This document shows, one piece after another, positions 1 to 7,809 of a stretch of 16,824 nucleotides of DNA (the first letter of the stretch is position 1; every line of letters begins with the position of its first letter). This DNA is from JAWOGN01 sp046496815 (lineage in GTDB: Bacteria > Desulfobacterota > DSM-4660 > Desulfatiglandales > Desulfatiglandaceae). The DNA lies in NCBI GenBank assembly GCA_046496815.1, contig JAWOGN010000383.1, positions 1 through 16,824 of the forward strand, read 5' to 3'. The notes beneath the pieces were generated by a model that did not search any database, had not been told where the DNA came from, and worked only from the letters and a program-made list of their open reading frames with translations. The position numbers were made by a program, and so were the translations under genes.

Positions 1-95
1 TTCACTTCACCCTCCTGATCTTTCAAGAAGACAAAATTCTGACCCGAAATTTGAAGTTCTCGTCCGTCTCTGGTCCTCACAATTAAGTTAGGCAT
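1..95 (-). CDS. 5' end of an unrecognised gene (partial, runs off left edge)
   Basis: An open frame begins at an ATG whose complement lies at 93-95 and runs off the left edge without a stop, giving 31 codons. The product begins MPNLIVRTRDGRELQISGQ and continues with a hydrophobic then charged stretch. A good ribosome binding site (AAGGGAG) lies 8 nt upstream of the ATG on the minus strand, which is the main support for a real gene. The visible part has no signal peptide or membrane segment. I do not recognise the family. It is in the same orientation as the efflux operon but 216 bp downstream of it, so it may have its own promoter. Confidence 0.55.
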   Translation of the reverse strand, partial: MPNLIVRTRDGRELQISGQNFVFLKDQEGEV

Positions 96-311
96 GCTCT
101 GTTACTCCCTTCTTTTCTTTTCTGCAAAATCCGGTTGGCCGTCCCACTGATGATGAGTTTCATTCTACAGCGTCTCCCCTATATGGGATTAATGAATTCA
201 TATCGCACTTTTTTTTTGGTAGCAGGAAAACTCATTAGACCTGTATGGCGTAAACCGTGTATTCTCAATAAAAAGACACCCGTCATTCATCGATCATCAT
301 AAGCCGCTTTT

Positions 312-602
312 TCACAAGCGCCTTTCCACCGGCAGAATGAGTGCTTCAAGATGCTCATGGGCCGGCTTTTCCGCTCTAAATGCACCGAGCGCGTCCATCA
401 GATCCTCAACCGCTTCGTCGGCCACAACAGCCTGAACCACGGTTATTGAGCCGGGGAAAATCTTGTTTCCATAATGCTTCCCATCAGCGTCCTTTCCTTC
501 AATCATCGGGTACCTGGCAAATGCAGAAATATTGTGACGATCCAGAATATTCTCAACGGTCTCCGCAAATTCAAAATGAAACGTCATGTGAACCAATTTC
601 AT
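312..602 (-). CDS. PG0541-like (PII-fold-like) RND-transporter-associated protein
   Basis: This 96-aa protein begins MKLVHMTFHFEF and ends LILPVERRL. The length, the MKL start, the central HYGNKIFPGSITVV segment and the C-terminal LPVE motif match the small proteins called PG0541-family transporter-associated proteins, which are coded beside RND efflux pumps. Their exact role is unknown to me; a PII-like regulatory fold is my inference. The frame stays open upstream to 719, but the ATG at 602 has a strong GGGGGAGG site 3 nt upstream, and the 39 extra residues look non-coding (many Arg, Cys and Gly). It lies 123 bp downstream of the RND permease on the same strand, consistent with one operon. 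Confidence 0.8.
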   Translation of the reverse strand: MKLVHMTFHFEFAETVENILDRHNISAFARYPMIEGKDADGKHYGNKIFPGSITVVQAVVADEAVEDLMDALGAFRAEKPAHEHLEALILPVERRL

Positions 603-725
603 CGTCCTCCCCCTCGTTCTCGGAAACTTCATACGTTTCCCCTGAGGCATCGCGTCACACCGACTTGCAAAATGCTGCCCGTTCGGCCCTGAAGTGAGTC
701 CACAAGAATTGTGTCTCAAGATCTC

Positions 726-3700
726 TTACGACGCTGAATTTTTCTGCAGTCCTTTAATTAGAGCGACGATGAACTGCTGAAACTGATGCAGCAGGGTGTA
801 GACCACCGGGATGATCAGCAAGGTCAGTCCAGTGGTGGCAAGCAAACCAGAGGCCACAGCCACACCCATAGGGGCCCTGGCCTCGCCTCCAGCGCCCAAA
901 CCGAGGGCAATGGGCGTGATGCCCAAAACAGTGGACAACGTCGTCATGATCACGGGGCGAAATCGCACGCGGGCGGCTTCTTTCGCAGCATTGATCACGT
1001 TAATGCCGCGGGCTATCAGCACATTGGAGAAATCGATCATGAGGATGGCATTCTTCGTGGCCATACCCACAAGCATAATCAAGCCAATGAAGGCAACGAT
1101 ACCGAAGGACATGCCGGCTATCCAGAGGGCACCGAGTGCACCGACAACGGCAAGCGGCACGGTCAAAAGGATGGTAAAAGGATGGATGAAAGACTCGAAC
1201 TGGGCGGAAAGCACCAGGTACACGAATAGCAGGGAGAAGCCAATGGTGATGGTCAGATAGTAAAACGATTCCCTAAAGTCCTGCGACTGACCCGTAAATG
1301 CGAATTCGAAGCCGCTGGGGAGGTTGTCGGTCAGATAGGTTTCCAGCCGCTTGAGGGCCCCGCCCAGAGAAACACCGGGGGGCAGGGATGAGGAAATGGT
1401 AGCGGATCTCAACCGGTTGAAGTGCGGAATTTCACTGGGCCCGACGGTTTCCGTGATGTGGATCAGGTTGTCAAGCGGGATCAATGAACCCCCGGCACTG
1501 CGCACATAGAGATTGCGAAGAGAGTCGGGTGTCATGTCTTCCTTTCCAATAATTTCCGGTATGATCTCATATCTTTCGCTGTCACGCTCTATTTCGGAAA
1601 TGTCCGGTTCGCCGAGGAGAAAGCGCATGGTGTTGGAAATGTCGGTCACACGGATACCCATCTGAGAGGCTTTCTCCCGATTGATGCGTACGGTGATTTG
1701 AGGCTTGTTCATCTTCAGGTCGGAATTGACGCCGATAAATTGAGACTGCCTCCGCATCCATGCCATGACGCTCTCTTGTTGCCGTGCCAAGGAATCGATA
1801 TCGGAATGCTCGAGCACGAGTTGCACCGGCGCTTCGCTTTGTGCGACGCCCACCGAAGCCTGGATTACGAAGGCTTGACCCGCGGCGATTTCAGCCAGAC
1901 GCCGGCGGAGTTCTTGGGCAATCTCCGTCTGGTGTCTTTGGCGTTGTTTACGCGGCACAAGGCGCACAAAAACAATGCCTTCGTTCACCTTTCCCGGGCC
2001 ACCGCCTCTGGACAGACCTATGGCCATGAACTGATGCTTCACCTCCGGACTCTCCCCGAGTAACATTTCGATTTGCCGGGCATAGGCGTTGGTGGCTGCC
2101 AGGGTCGCACCCTCCGGAGTCTCGAACGAAATGATGAACTGGGAACGGTCGACAGTGGGCACGAACTCCCTCGACAAGTTGAAAAAAAAGAAAAGTCCTG
2201 TCCCCAGCGCGGTTGCTCCCACCAACACCGTAATGAGGCGGCGGCGAAAAGCTCTTTCCAGCAACCATGCGTAGCCTGTTTCGACACTTTCAAACACACG
2301 TTCCGACCAGCGAAACAATGAACCTCGCCGTTCGGGTATCCGCAGCAGCCGGGAACTGAGCATGGGCGTCAGGCTGAGGGCTGTAAAAGTGGAAGCAAAG
2401 ACGGTGGCAGCCACGGTGAGGCCGAACTCGTGGAAGAACCGACCGATGAGGCCGGGCGTAAAAGCCACAGGGATGAAAACTGCAGACAAAGAAAGGGTGT
2501 TTGTGATGGCTGCAAAGGCCACCTCTGTTGTTCCCACACGAGCGGCGGGCTTCGGGCCGGCGCCTTTCTCAGCGTGTCGGTAAGCGCTTTCCAGCACCAC
2601 GATGGCGTCGTCGATGACGATGCCGATGGCGAGTATCAGGCCCAGCATGGTCAACGTGTTAATACTGAAGCCGAGTGCGTGCATGACAGCCAGTCCGCCC
2701 AGAAGAGATGCGGGAATCGCAAGGGTTGTAATCAGGGTTCCCCACCAGTTTCGCAGAAACCCCAGAATCACGAGCACGACCAGGCCGGTAGCCAGGAATA
2801 TGGTAAAAACCAGATCGCTGATGCTGGCCTGAATGTACTCCGAATCATCCGCCGCAACCGTGTAGCTCAAGCCTGCCGGAAAATTCTCTTCCAACTCGGC
2901 CATGCGTTTTCGTACAGCCGCTGCCAGGGCTACGGTATTCGCATCGCTTTGTTTGACAACACCCAGGCCGACTGTGGTTTGACCCGAGAAGCGTGCGACC
3001 TGCCGGTCGTTTTCAACACCGTCTTCGGCCTTTCCGACATCTCTGATGCGAACCGCCCCCCCGTTGTGATAGGCTACGATCAAGTCATTGATGGGCTCCG
3101 GGGATTCGAACTGACCCAATGTCTTGACAATAAATTCGCGGCGCTTACTTTGGATACGACCGGTTGGGATATCCACGTTTTGTTTCCGCACCGTGTCAAC
3201 CACCTCTCCGACGGTGACATGATAAGCGGCGAGTTTTTCAGGGTCCAGTCGAAGGCGCACCGCATATCGGCGCTCCCCTCCGATCTGGATTCTCCCTACC
3301 CCCTTGATGTTCTCGAGTCTTTCTTTGATCACTTCATCCGCATAGCGGGTCAGGCGAAGTTCATCCCACCGTCGGTCCCCCGTGAGCGCAATCCACATAA
3401 TGGCGTACGCATCCGGATCAAGCTTGCTTACAAGCGGCGCTTCCACATCATCAGGGAGCTCTCTCATGGCGCGATTGACACGGTCCCGAACATCCTGGGT
3501 GGCGATATCGATGTCACGCCATAATTCGAACTCCGCCACAATCGTTCCCACCTGTTCCCGCGCCGTGGAGGTCAGTTTCTTGAGCCCCTCCACCGTGTTG
3601 ATCTCTTCTTCGAGCGGGTCGATGATCTCCGTCTCGATAACCTCCGGTTCTGCACCCGCCAACACCACGTTGACGCTGACCACCGGAAACTCAATGTCCG

Positions 3701-3809
3701 GGTTTTCCCGCACCGGCATCCGGAAATACCCGTAAAGACCGAAGATTCCGATGATTAGGAAAATGACAACGGTGAGAACGGGCCGACGTATACAAAAATT
3801 CCAGATCAC
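726..3809 (-). CDS. RND efflux transporter permease (AcrB/MexB-type, HAE1-like)
   Basis: This 1027-aa inner-membrane protein should use proton flow to drive substrate export through a tripartite pump. The N-terminus has the family pattern FCIRRPVLTVVIF (TM1), followed by RMPVRENPDIEFPVV and the pore-domain start. The proton-relay residues expected from AcrB (D407, D408, K940) are visible as D400 and D401 in GIVIDDAIVVLE (TM4) and K919 in GMATKNAILMIDF (TM10). The two-fold repeat of six membrane segments plus a large periplasmic loop is intact, and the length is normal for the family. It follows the adaptor gene after a 222-bp gap filled with heptamer repeats and precedes a PG0541-like gene. 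Substrate cannot be told from sequence. No outer-membrane TolC gene is in the window. Confidence 0.96.
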   Translation of the reverse strand: MIWNFCIRRPVLTVVIFLIIGIFGLYGYFRMPVRENPDIEFPVVSVNVVLAGAEPEVIETEIIDPLEEEINTVEGLKKLTSTAREQVGTIVAEFELWRDIDIATQDVRDRVNRAMRELPDDVEAPLVSKLDPDAYAIMWIALTGDRRWDELRLTRYADEVIKERLENIKGVGRIQIGGERRYAVRLRLDPEKLAAYHVTVGEVVDTVRKQNVDIPTGRIQSKRREFIVKTLGQFESPEPINDLIVAYHNGGAVRIRDVGKAEDGVENDRQVARFSGQTTVGLGVVKQSDANTVALAAAVRKRMAELEENFPAGLSYTVAADDSEYIQASISDLVFTIFLATGLVVLVILGFLRNWWGTLITTLAIPASLLGGLAVMHALGFSINTLTMLGLILAIGIVIDDAIVVLESAYRHAEKGAGPKPAARVGTTEVAFAAITNTLSLSAVFIPVAFTPGLIGRFFHEFGLTVAATVFASTFTALSLTPMLSSRLLRIPERRGSLFRWSERVFESVETGYAWLLERAFRRRLITVLVGATALGTGLFFFFNLSREFVPTVDRSQFIISFETPEGATLAATNAYARQIEMLLGESPEVKHQFMAIGLSRGGGPGKVNEGIVFVRLVPRKQRQRHQTEIAQELRRRLAEIAAGQAFVIQASVGVAQSEAPVQLVLEHSDIDSLARQQESVMAWMRRQSQFIGVNSDLKMNKPQITVRINREKASQMGIRVTDISNTMRFLLGEPDISEIERDSERYEIIPEIIGKEDMTPDSLRNLYVRSAGGSLIPLDNLIHITETVGPSEIPHFNRLRSATISSSLPPGVSLGGALKRLETYLTDNLPSGFEFAFTGQSQDFRESFYYLTITIGFSLLFVYLVLSAQFESFIHPFTILLTVPLAVVGALGALWIAGMSFGIVAFIGLIMLVGMATKNAILMIDFSNVLIARGINVINAAKEAARVRFRPVIMTTLSTVLGITPIALGLGAGGEARAPMGVAVASGLLATTGLTLLIIPVVYTLLHQFQQFIVALIKGLQKNSAS

Positions 3810-3860
3810 AATTTCCCTCTGGTTTTCTCTCGATCGTCCCTAAGAACTTTCCCCTTACGA

Positions 3861-4031
3861 CTGATCACTGATCACTCCACTCAAGTCTCCAATCCCCAAT
3901 ACCCAGTCCCCAATACCCAGTCCCCAATACCCAGTACCCAGTACCCAGTACCCAGTACCCATTTTCCATTACTGTTCACTGTTCACTGTTCACTGATCAC
4001 TTGTTTCAGATACCCAATCCCCAACACCCAA
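3861..4031 (-). repeat. Heptanucleotide tandem-repeat array with G-quadruplex pattern on the transcribed strand
   Basis: On the plus strand I read: two CTGATCA units (3861-3874); ten uninterrupted heptamers from 3893 to 3962 made of TCCCCAA (3), TACCCAG (6) and TACCCAT (1); three CTGTTCA plus one CTGATCA (3972-3999); and TACCCAA, TCCCCAA, CACCCAA (4011-4031). The last unit directly abuts the stop codon of the adaptor gene. On the minus strand, the mRNA sense of the operon, the ten-unit block gives ten runs of 3-4 G every 7 nt, fitting the G3-N4-G3 quadruplex rule. Heptanucleotide arrays of CCCCA(A/G)T type (STRR) are known from filamentous cyanobacteria; kinship with those is not implied. Confidence 0.9.
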
Positions 4032-5108
4032 TCACTGGATAGACACACGGTCTCCATCCGAAAGCCGCATGTGCCCTGTGCGAACCACTATGTCTCCAAC
4101 CCTTGCTCCTTCACGGATTTCTACCATCCCTGCGTCTCGTTGGCCGATGCGCACCGTTCTTCGCCGTGCCTTTCCGTTCTCCACCACAAAAACAATATAG
4201 CCCTCCCGCGTCGCCACGAGAGCCTCTTCAGGTACGGCCGGCCGGCTTTCCCGCACAGCCGTAATTAGGGTTACGCCGGCAAACGTCCCCGGCTTCAACT
4301 TCCTTTCCGAATTCTCCACACTTACCTTTACAAGGAAATCGCGAGTGTGTTCCGCCACAGCCGGGCTTACAAACCGTACGCGGCCTGAAAAAACGCTTTC
4401 CGGGAACGCAGGAATCCTCAACTCCGCCTTCTGTTCGCTTTGAACGCGATGCATGTGACGCTCCGGTATCTTGACTTCAGCTTCCATATTTTCGGTATCG
4501 TAAAGTGTGACCATCACTTCTCCCCGCCTCACGTAGTCTCCCGGATCCACATGCCGCTTGGACACAACCCCTCTGAAAGGTGCCCGGATGCGCGTGTCTT
4601 TGAATCGCTCTCGAGTCAGTTCCAAGGCTGCGCTTAGGCGGTTCACCTCAGCCCGTGCAGCCTCCACTTCCGTCACGGCCTGGTCCCAGCGTTCTTCGGA
4701 CACCGTATGCCGTTTGTAGAGTTTGCTGATTCGTTCCGCTGTCTTTTCCGCCTTTTCCATTCTCGCTTTTGCTTCTTCAAGCGCTGCGTTGCGCTCCCTC
4801 AACTGTCGATTCAGCTTGCTGTCGTCAATGGTAAAGAGAAGGTCCCCACGCTTAACAGGTTGGCCCTCCTCAAAGTGGGTATCTCGCAGTATGCCCGCCA
4901 TTTCAGGGCTGATCTCCACAGTTTCCCGCGCTCGCAACGTACCAATACCCCGAACTGTTTCGCGAAAACTTTTTTTCTGAACGGACACAACCTCCACCCG
5001 GATGTCCTTTGCGGTCTCCTGAGGGTTCTCCTCCGTGTCCTGATTACAACCCAACGACAAAGTAATCGGGAGCACAACGAACCCCAGGATATACCTTAGG
5101 AAAATCAA
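4032..5108 (-). CDS. RND efflux periplasmic adaptor subunit (HlyD/MFP family lipoprotein)
   Basis: This 358-aa membrane-fusion protein should link the RND permease to an outer-membrane channel. A signal peptide ends in a lipobox-like LSLGC with Cys at residue 21, so it is probably a lipoprotein. A barrel-sandwich half (about 45-85, ISPEMAGILRDTHFEEGQPV) is followed by a coiled-coil hairpin rich in Arg, Glu and Ala (about 90-160). The second lipoyl half is DTRIRAPFRGVVSKRHVDPG, then come beta-barrel and membrane-proximal domains. I chose the TTG at 5106-5108 because GGAGGG lies 7 nt upstream and it gives a compact signal peptide. An ATG at 5177 in frame would add 23 residues but has no clear ribosome site. 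The repeat array and the RND permease lie directly downstream. Confidence 0.92.
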   Translation of the reverse strand: MIFLRYILGFVVLPITLSLGCNQDTEENPQETAKDIRVEVVSVQKKSFRETVRGIGTLRARETVEISPEMAGILRDTHFEEGQPVKRGDLLFTIDDSKLNRQLRERNAALEEAKARMEKAEKTAERISKLYKRHTVSEERWDQAVTEVEAARAEVNRLSAALELTRERFKDTRIRAPFRGVVSKRHVDPGDYVRRGEVMVTLYDTENMEAEVKIPERHMHRVQSEQKAELRIPAFPESVFSGRVRFVSPAVAEHTRDFLVKVSVENSERKLKPGTFAGVTLITAVRESRPAVPEEALVATREGYIVFVVENGKARRRTVRIGQRDAGMVEIREGARVGDIVVRTGHMRLSDGDRVSIQ

Positions 5109-5156
5109 CGTGGCACCCTCCAATAAGGAGTCATGGCAAAGCCCCTCAACTATGAT

Positions 5157-5173
5157 CTTGCTCAGAGAGCAAG
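5157..5173 (-). promoter_or_regulatory. Hairpin in the leader of the adaptor gene
   Basis: CTTGCTC (5157-5163) and GAGCAAG (5167-5173) form a perfect 7-bp stem with a 3-nt loop. It lies about 50 nt upstream of the TTG chosen as the adaptor start and 36 nt after the stop of the upstream gene. No T-run follows on the minus strand, so it is not a typical terminator. Closer to the start, ACTCC could pair with part of the GGAGGG ribosome site. A role in tuning adaptor translation or processing the operon mRNA is inference. Confidence 0.35.
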
Positions 5174-5208
5174 GCATTCTGCATCCAACTAAAAGACATT
5201 CGCATCGG

Positions 5209-5580
5209 TTAAGCCTTCAACACGCCTTCACTGTCTGCCACTTTCAGATGCACACCGTGCTTGTCAACCTTTTCGATTTGATCCGGCATCACGTAGCGAT
5301 CCGCTCCAAACAACTTTGCTCTGTCCACTTTGATAAAACCGTGCATCAGCAATCGCTCGTGCATTTCCTTGGGCAGCCTGTCCGAACTGAACATCTTCCT
5401 GATTACATCAACCAGGTCTGGTTCAATGGGTTCATCCGGCGGTGCAGCTGCGACCGGACCTTTAAAACCGACGGCTTCGCTGGAACGGACAAACTCAACG
5501 GTGCCGATTTCGTCGCCTCTGTTATCGAAAACTTTCATGCCTTTTTTGATCACCCTGAGCATATTATCACGATCTATCAT
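5209..5580 (-). CDS. DUF2171/PRC-barrel-like small protein
   Basis: This 123-aa protein has no signal peptide. The N-terminal part (IKKGMKVFDNRGDEIGTVEFV, about residues 11-31) and the C-terminal part (DRYVMPDQIEKVDKHGVHLKV, about 93-114) resemble the two halves of DUF2171-type small barrels of the PRC-barrel superfamily. A charged insert of about 60 residues (PPDEPIEPDLVDVIRKMF onward) separates them. The ATG at 5580 has a GGGGGG run 4 nt upstream. The adaptor start lies 100 bp downstream on the same strand, so it may be first in the efflux operon. Such proteins are often stress- or envelope-linked, but the function here is unknown. A link to efflux rests only on position. Confidence 0.7.
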   Translation of the reverse strand: MIDRDNMLRVIKKGMKVFDNRGDEIGTVEFVRSSEAVGFKGPVAAAPPDEPIEPDLVDVIRKMFSSDRLPKEMHERLLMHGFIKVDRAKLFGADRYVMPDQIEKVDKHGVHLKVADSEGVLKA

Positions 5581-6160
5581 TTTACCCCCCTTTCCCAGCT
5601 GAATCCTGCTCCTTTGATTCGCCCCTGGGATTCCTTGGCCGAAACGAGGTTCGAGGCAGGTGTCAGGCTCATAAAAAAATTTTCTTACATCAGATGCCCT
5701 GAAGTAAATGCATGCATGTGTGTATTTGCCCGCTTAGCCTCATGTAGGTTCCTTATCAAGCCATGAATCGCCGCCATCCTAGGAACTCCGCTGATCTGAT
5801 TTAAATTAAGGAAGCGGTGCTTTTCTTGTTCGGGAGTTCAGTCCATATGTGGTTTCCTGTTGCATCTGCAGGGACTGGAAATGACACAAAGACAAAAGTG
5901 CACGCCAACGCGTAACGGTCGGGCCAATGACCGGCTGCGGGTCTGCCCTTGCATCTGCACAATCATCCAAGTACCGGTCCATACGTATCGATATACAGGA
6001 TGCACCCCATAGACACTCCGGTGTTCAGCAATTTATGCTGGACAAGAAATCTCAGATAGATGGAGGGTGCCCAAACAACCGGCCCTGCGCTGTGGTTTCT
6101 GCAAGAAGCACCCGGTTGTCAATTCATCTCAATCACTGCAAAAACGAAGGAGGTTTTATC
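5581..6160. other. Divergent intergenic region (580 bp), no convincing gene
   Basis: This gap separates the leftward efflux operon from the rightward PRC-barrel gene and must hold both promoters. I could not fix -10/-35 boxes with confidence. Visible items are an A/T-rich patch near 5670-5690, a TGCATGCATG alternating tract near 5708-5717, a TTTAAATTAA tract near 5800, and the inverted repeat at 6075-6119. The rightward gene's frame is open from 5927, but that stretch has no ribosome site and unremarkable composition, so I treat it as non-coding. Confidence 0.5.
6075..6119. promoter_or_regulatory. Inverted repeat upstream of the PRC-barrel gene
   Basis: ACAACCGG (6075-6082) and CCGGTTGT (6112-6119) are perfect 8-bp inverted arms 29 nt apart, ending 41 bp before the start codon. 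The downstream arm overlaps TTGTCA (6116-6121), which resembles a -35 box, though I see no good -10 box at the right distance. Arms spaced this way could bind a regulator cooperatively or form a leader stem. This is inference. Confidence 0.3.
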
Positions 6161-6907
6161 ATGGATTTAAAACTAAAGGGATGGGCTTACGGATCGTTGT
6201 TTTCCCTTCTTGTTTTCGGGGCATTTCCGTTCAACTCACAAGCCCAGGAGAAAGAAGGTGCTGTTTTTGCCAGCCGAATCCTGGATCGGGACGTTTACGA
6301 TGCCGGACAGGAACTCATCGGCGAAGTGGATGACGTCATTATCAGGAGAAGCGGAAAGATCAAAAAGCTGACCTTAGAGTTTGGAGGCTTTTACGACATC
6401 GGCGATAAGCTGGTGGCTCTACCCTTTAGAGTATTCCAGATGAAAGACGGTAAAGTCGCCCTCGAACTGACGGAACAACAACTCCAACGTAAGCCGGAAT
6501 TCAATTATTACACAGCGGGACTTCGTCCCGAGTATTATTATAGAGCAAGACCTTATGCGGGATGGTATCATTTTCCGAGGCCGCGTTACTATCATGGCCC
6601 CAACGAGCCGAACCCGCCGATGGAACTGTATGAATGGGCCTTCTCACCGTCACGCTTTCTCGCATCGGTGCTCATGAATCGTCGTCTGATCAATGAACAG
6701 GGAAAAAATCTAGGAATGTTGGAAGACCTTATGATCGATCGCGACAGCAACAAGGTTGAAAAAATCATTGTGTCCTCTGTAGATATTCTCGGGGAAAATG
6801 TCTATGCGGCGCTTCCTTATGAGCCTTTGGGCTTTACAGTCTACGGACTCGTCTACGATATGATGCCGGGGGAACTGAAGAACTTCATTTATGCCTACGA
6901 ACCGTGA
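6161..6907 (+). CDS. Secreted protein with two PRC-barrel-like modules
   Basis: The 248-aa product starts at the ATG after an excellent GAAGGAGG site 7 nt upstream. Residues 1-28 form a signal peptide with a likely cleavage after SQA, so the protein should be periplasmic. Module 1 (about 33-107) has VFASRILDRDVYDAGQELIGEVDDV, and module 2 (about 160-240) has ASVLMNRRLINEQGKNLGMLEDLMIDRDSN. Both show the PRC-barrel pattern of a residue name tag, G-x-x-hG-x-hxDh and a beta-rich continuation. They are joined by a linker rich in Tyr, Pro and Arg (about 114-150). A lipoprotein gene follows 69 bp later on the same strand and has a similar Tyr-rich stretch. PRC barrels usually mediate protein or RNA contacts; the role here is unknown. 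Confidence 0.8.
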   Translation: MDLKLKGWAYGSLFSLLVFGAFPFNSQAQEKEGAVFASRILDRDVYDAGQELIGEVDDVIIRRSGKIKKLTLEFGGFYDIGDKLVALPFRVFQMKDGKVALELTEQQLQRKPEFNYYTAGLRPEYYYRARPYAGWYHFPRPRYYHGPNEPNPPMELYEWAFSPSRFLASVLMNRRLINEQGKNLGMLEDLMIDRDSNKVEKIIVSSVDILGENVYAALPYEPLGFTVYGLVYDMMPGELKNFIYAYEP

Positions 6908-6976
6908 GAACCAAAGGGCGGTGACAAAATTGAACCGCTGAAAGATTTTCCATAACGGATATGGGAGGATATGATC

Positions 6977-7654
6977 ATGCGAAACGCAGCTTTTTTCTTA
7001 AGCCTTCTATCTTTGGGTTTTTTGACGACAAACTGCGCAACCAGAATAGCACTGACACCAGCCCCCTCGGTTCAAGAAATTTCCGAAGAAGGGTTGGTGG
7101 GTGTGGACACCTCAGAGGGTGTTTCTGTGACCATCAATACCACCGCTTGGACGGGGCGTCCCGCCGTCAAGCAGGAAATTACGCCGATCAAAGTGAGAAT
7201 CCAAAATGAACACGGTTCACGTATTCGTATTCGCTATAACGAATTCTCGCTCATGAGTCCTTCCGGAAAACATTATGCGGCGCTTCCCCCCCATGCAATT
7301 GACGGAACCGTGGCCATCACACCAATCATTAGATGGCGGGACTTCCGTGTAGCTCCATATTACAGATCCGTCTACCCCGACTTACCCTATTGGAGTGGTC
7401 CGTTTGGTTATGACCCGCATTATCACAAACGCTATTACGGATATTGGCAATTGCCGCTGCCGACCATTGAAATGCGTGAAGAGGCGTTGCCTGAAGGAAC
7501 CCTGGAAGACGGAGGGGAAGTAGGCGGATTTCTATACTTTGAAAAGGTGGGGAAGGATGAGATTGGGGTAACCTTCAAAAATGATCTCGTCGATGCCGGC
7601 AACGGAAAAACGTTTGGTACGATTTCGATTCCTCTCCTGGTTGAGCAGGAATAA
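6977..7654 (+). CDS. Putative lipoprotein, Tyr/Pro/His-rich, unknown function
   Basis: The 225-aa product begins MRNAAFFLSLLSLGFLTTNC. The Cys at residue 20 is a likely lipidation site, although the preceding LTTN is a weak lipobox with Asn at -1. The ATG at 6977 is preferred because GGGAGG ends 8 nt upstream; the ATG at 6971 is only 2 nt from it. Residues about 45-105 look like a beta-sandwich (SVTINTTAWTGRP, PIKVRIQNEHGSRIRIRYNEF, LMSPSGKHYAALPP). A Tyr/Pro/His-rich stretch follows (about 124-158), then a C-terminal beta part (GEVGGFLYFEKVGKDEIGVTF). It probably forms an operon with the PRC-barrel gene. I do not recognise a named family. Confidence 0.75.
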   Translation: MRNAAFFLSLLSLGFLTTNCATRIALTPAPSVQEISEEGLVGVDTSEGVSVTINTTAWTGRPAVKQEITPIKVRIQNEHGSRIRIRYNEFSLMSPSGKHYAALPPHAIDGTVAITPIIRWRDFRVAPYYRSVYPDLPYWSGPFGYDPHYHKRYYGYWQLPLPTIEMREEALPEGTLEDGGEVGGFLYFEKVGKDEIGVTFKNDLVDAGNGKTFGTISIPLLVEQE

Positions 7655-7809
7655 CCGTTTTATTCCCACTTCAGATGACAATGAGAACACACCTTAAAAC
7701 GGCCCTCTGAGTCTGTAGAACACGTTCTGCTGCCCTGGTGAGATGTCGAACAGGATTGCGTCAGCGTATGGAAAGCGCCGGCGGATCTAAAGGGGTCTGA
7801 TAATTTATG

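Noticed and set aside
603..719. 39-residue N-terminal extension of the PG0541-like protein
   Set aside because: No ribosome site at 719, poor composition, and the family normally begins at the MKL start with about 95 residues.
2430..3524. 364-codon open frame on the plus strand opposite the RND permease gene
   Set aside because: It lies wholly antisense to a gene with complete RND motifs; its product is Cys/His/Gly-rich without recognisable domains, as expected of a shadow frame.
3861..4031. CRISPR array
   Set aside because: The units are 7 nt with no unique spacers and no cas genes nearby; this is a short tandem repeat.
5927..6160. N-terminal extension (78 codons) of the PRC-barrel gene
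   Set aside because: The ATG at 6161 has a near-perfect ribosome site and is followed at once by a signal peptide, which must be N-terminal.
7655..7702. Rho-independent terminator after the lipoprotein gene (CCGTTTTA ... TAAAACGG)
   Set aside because: The 8-bp arms are 32 nt apart, A/T-rich and not followed by a T-run; too weak to call.
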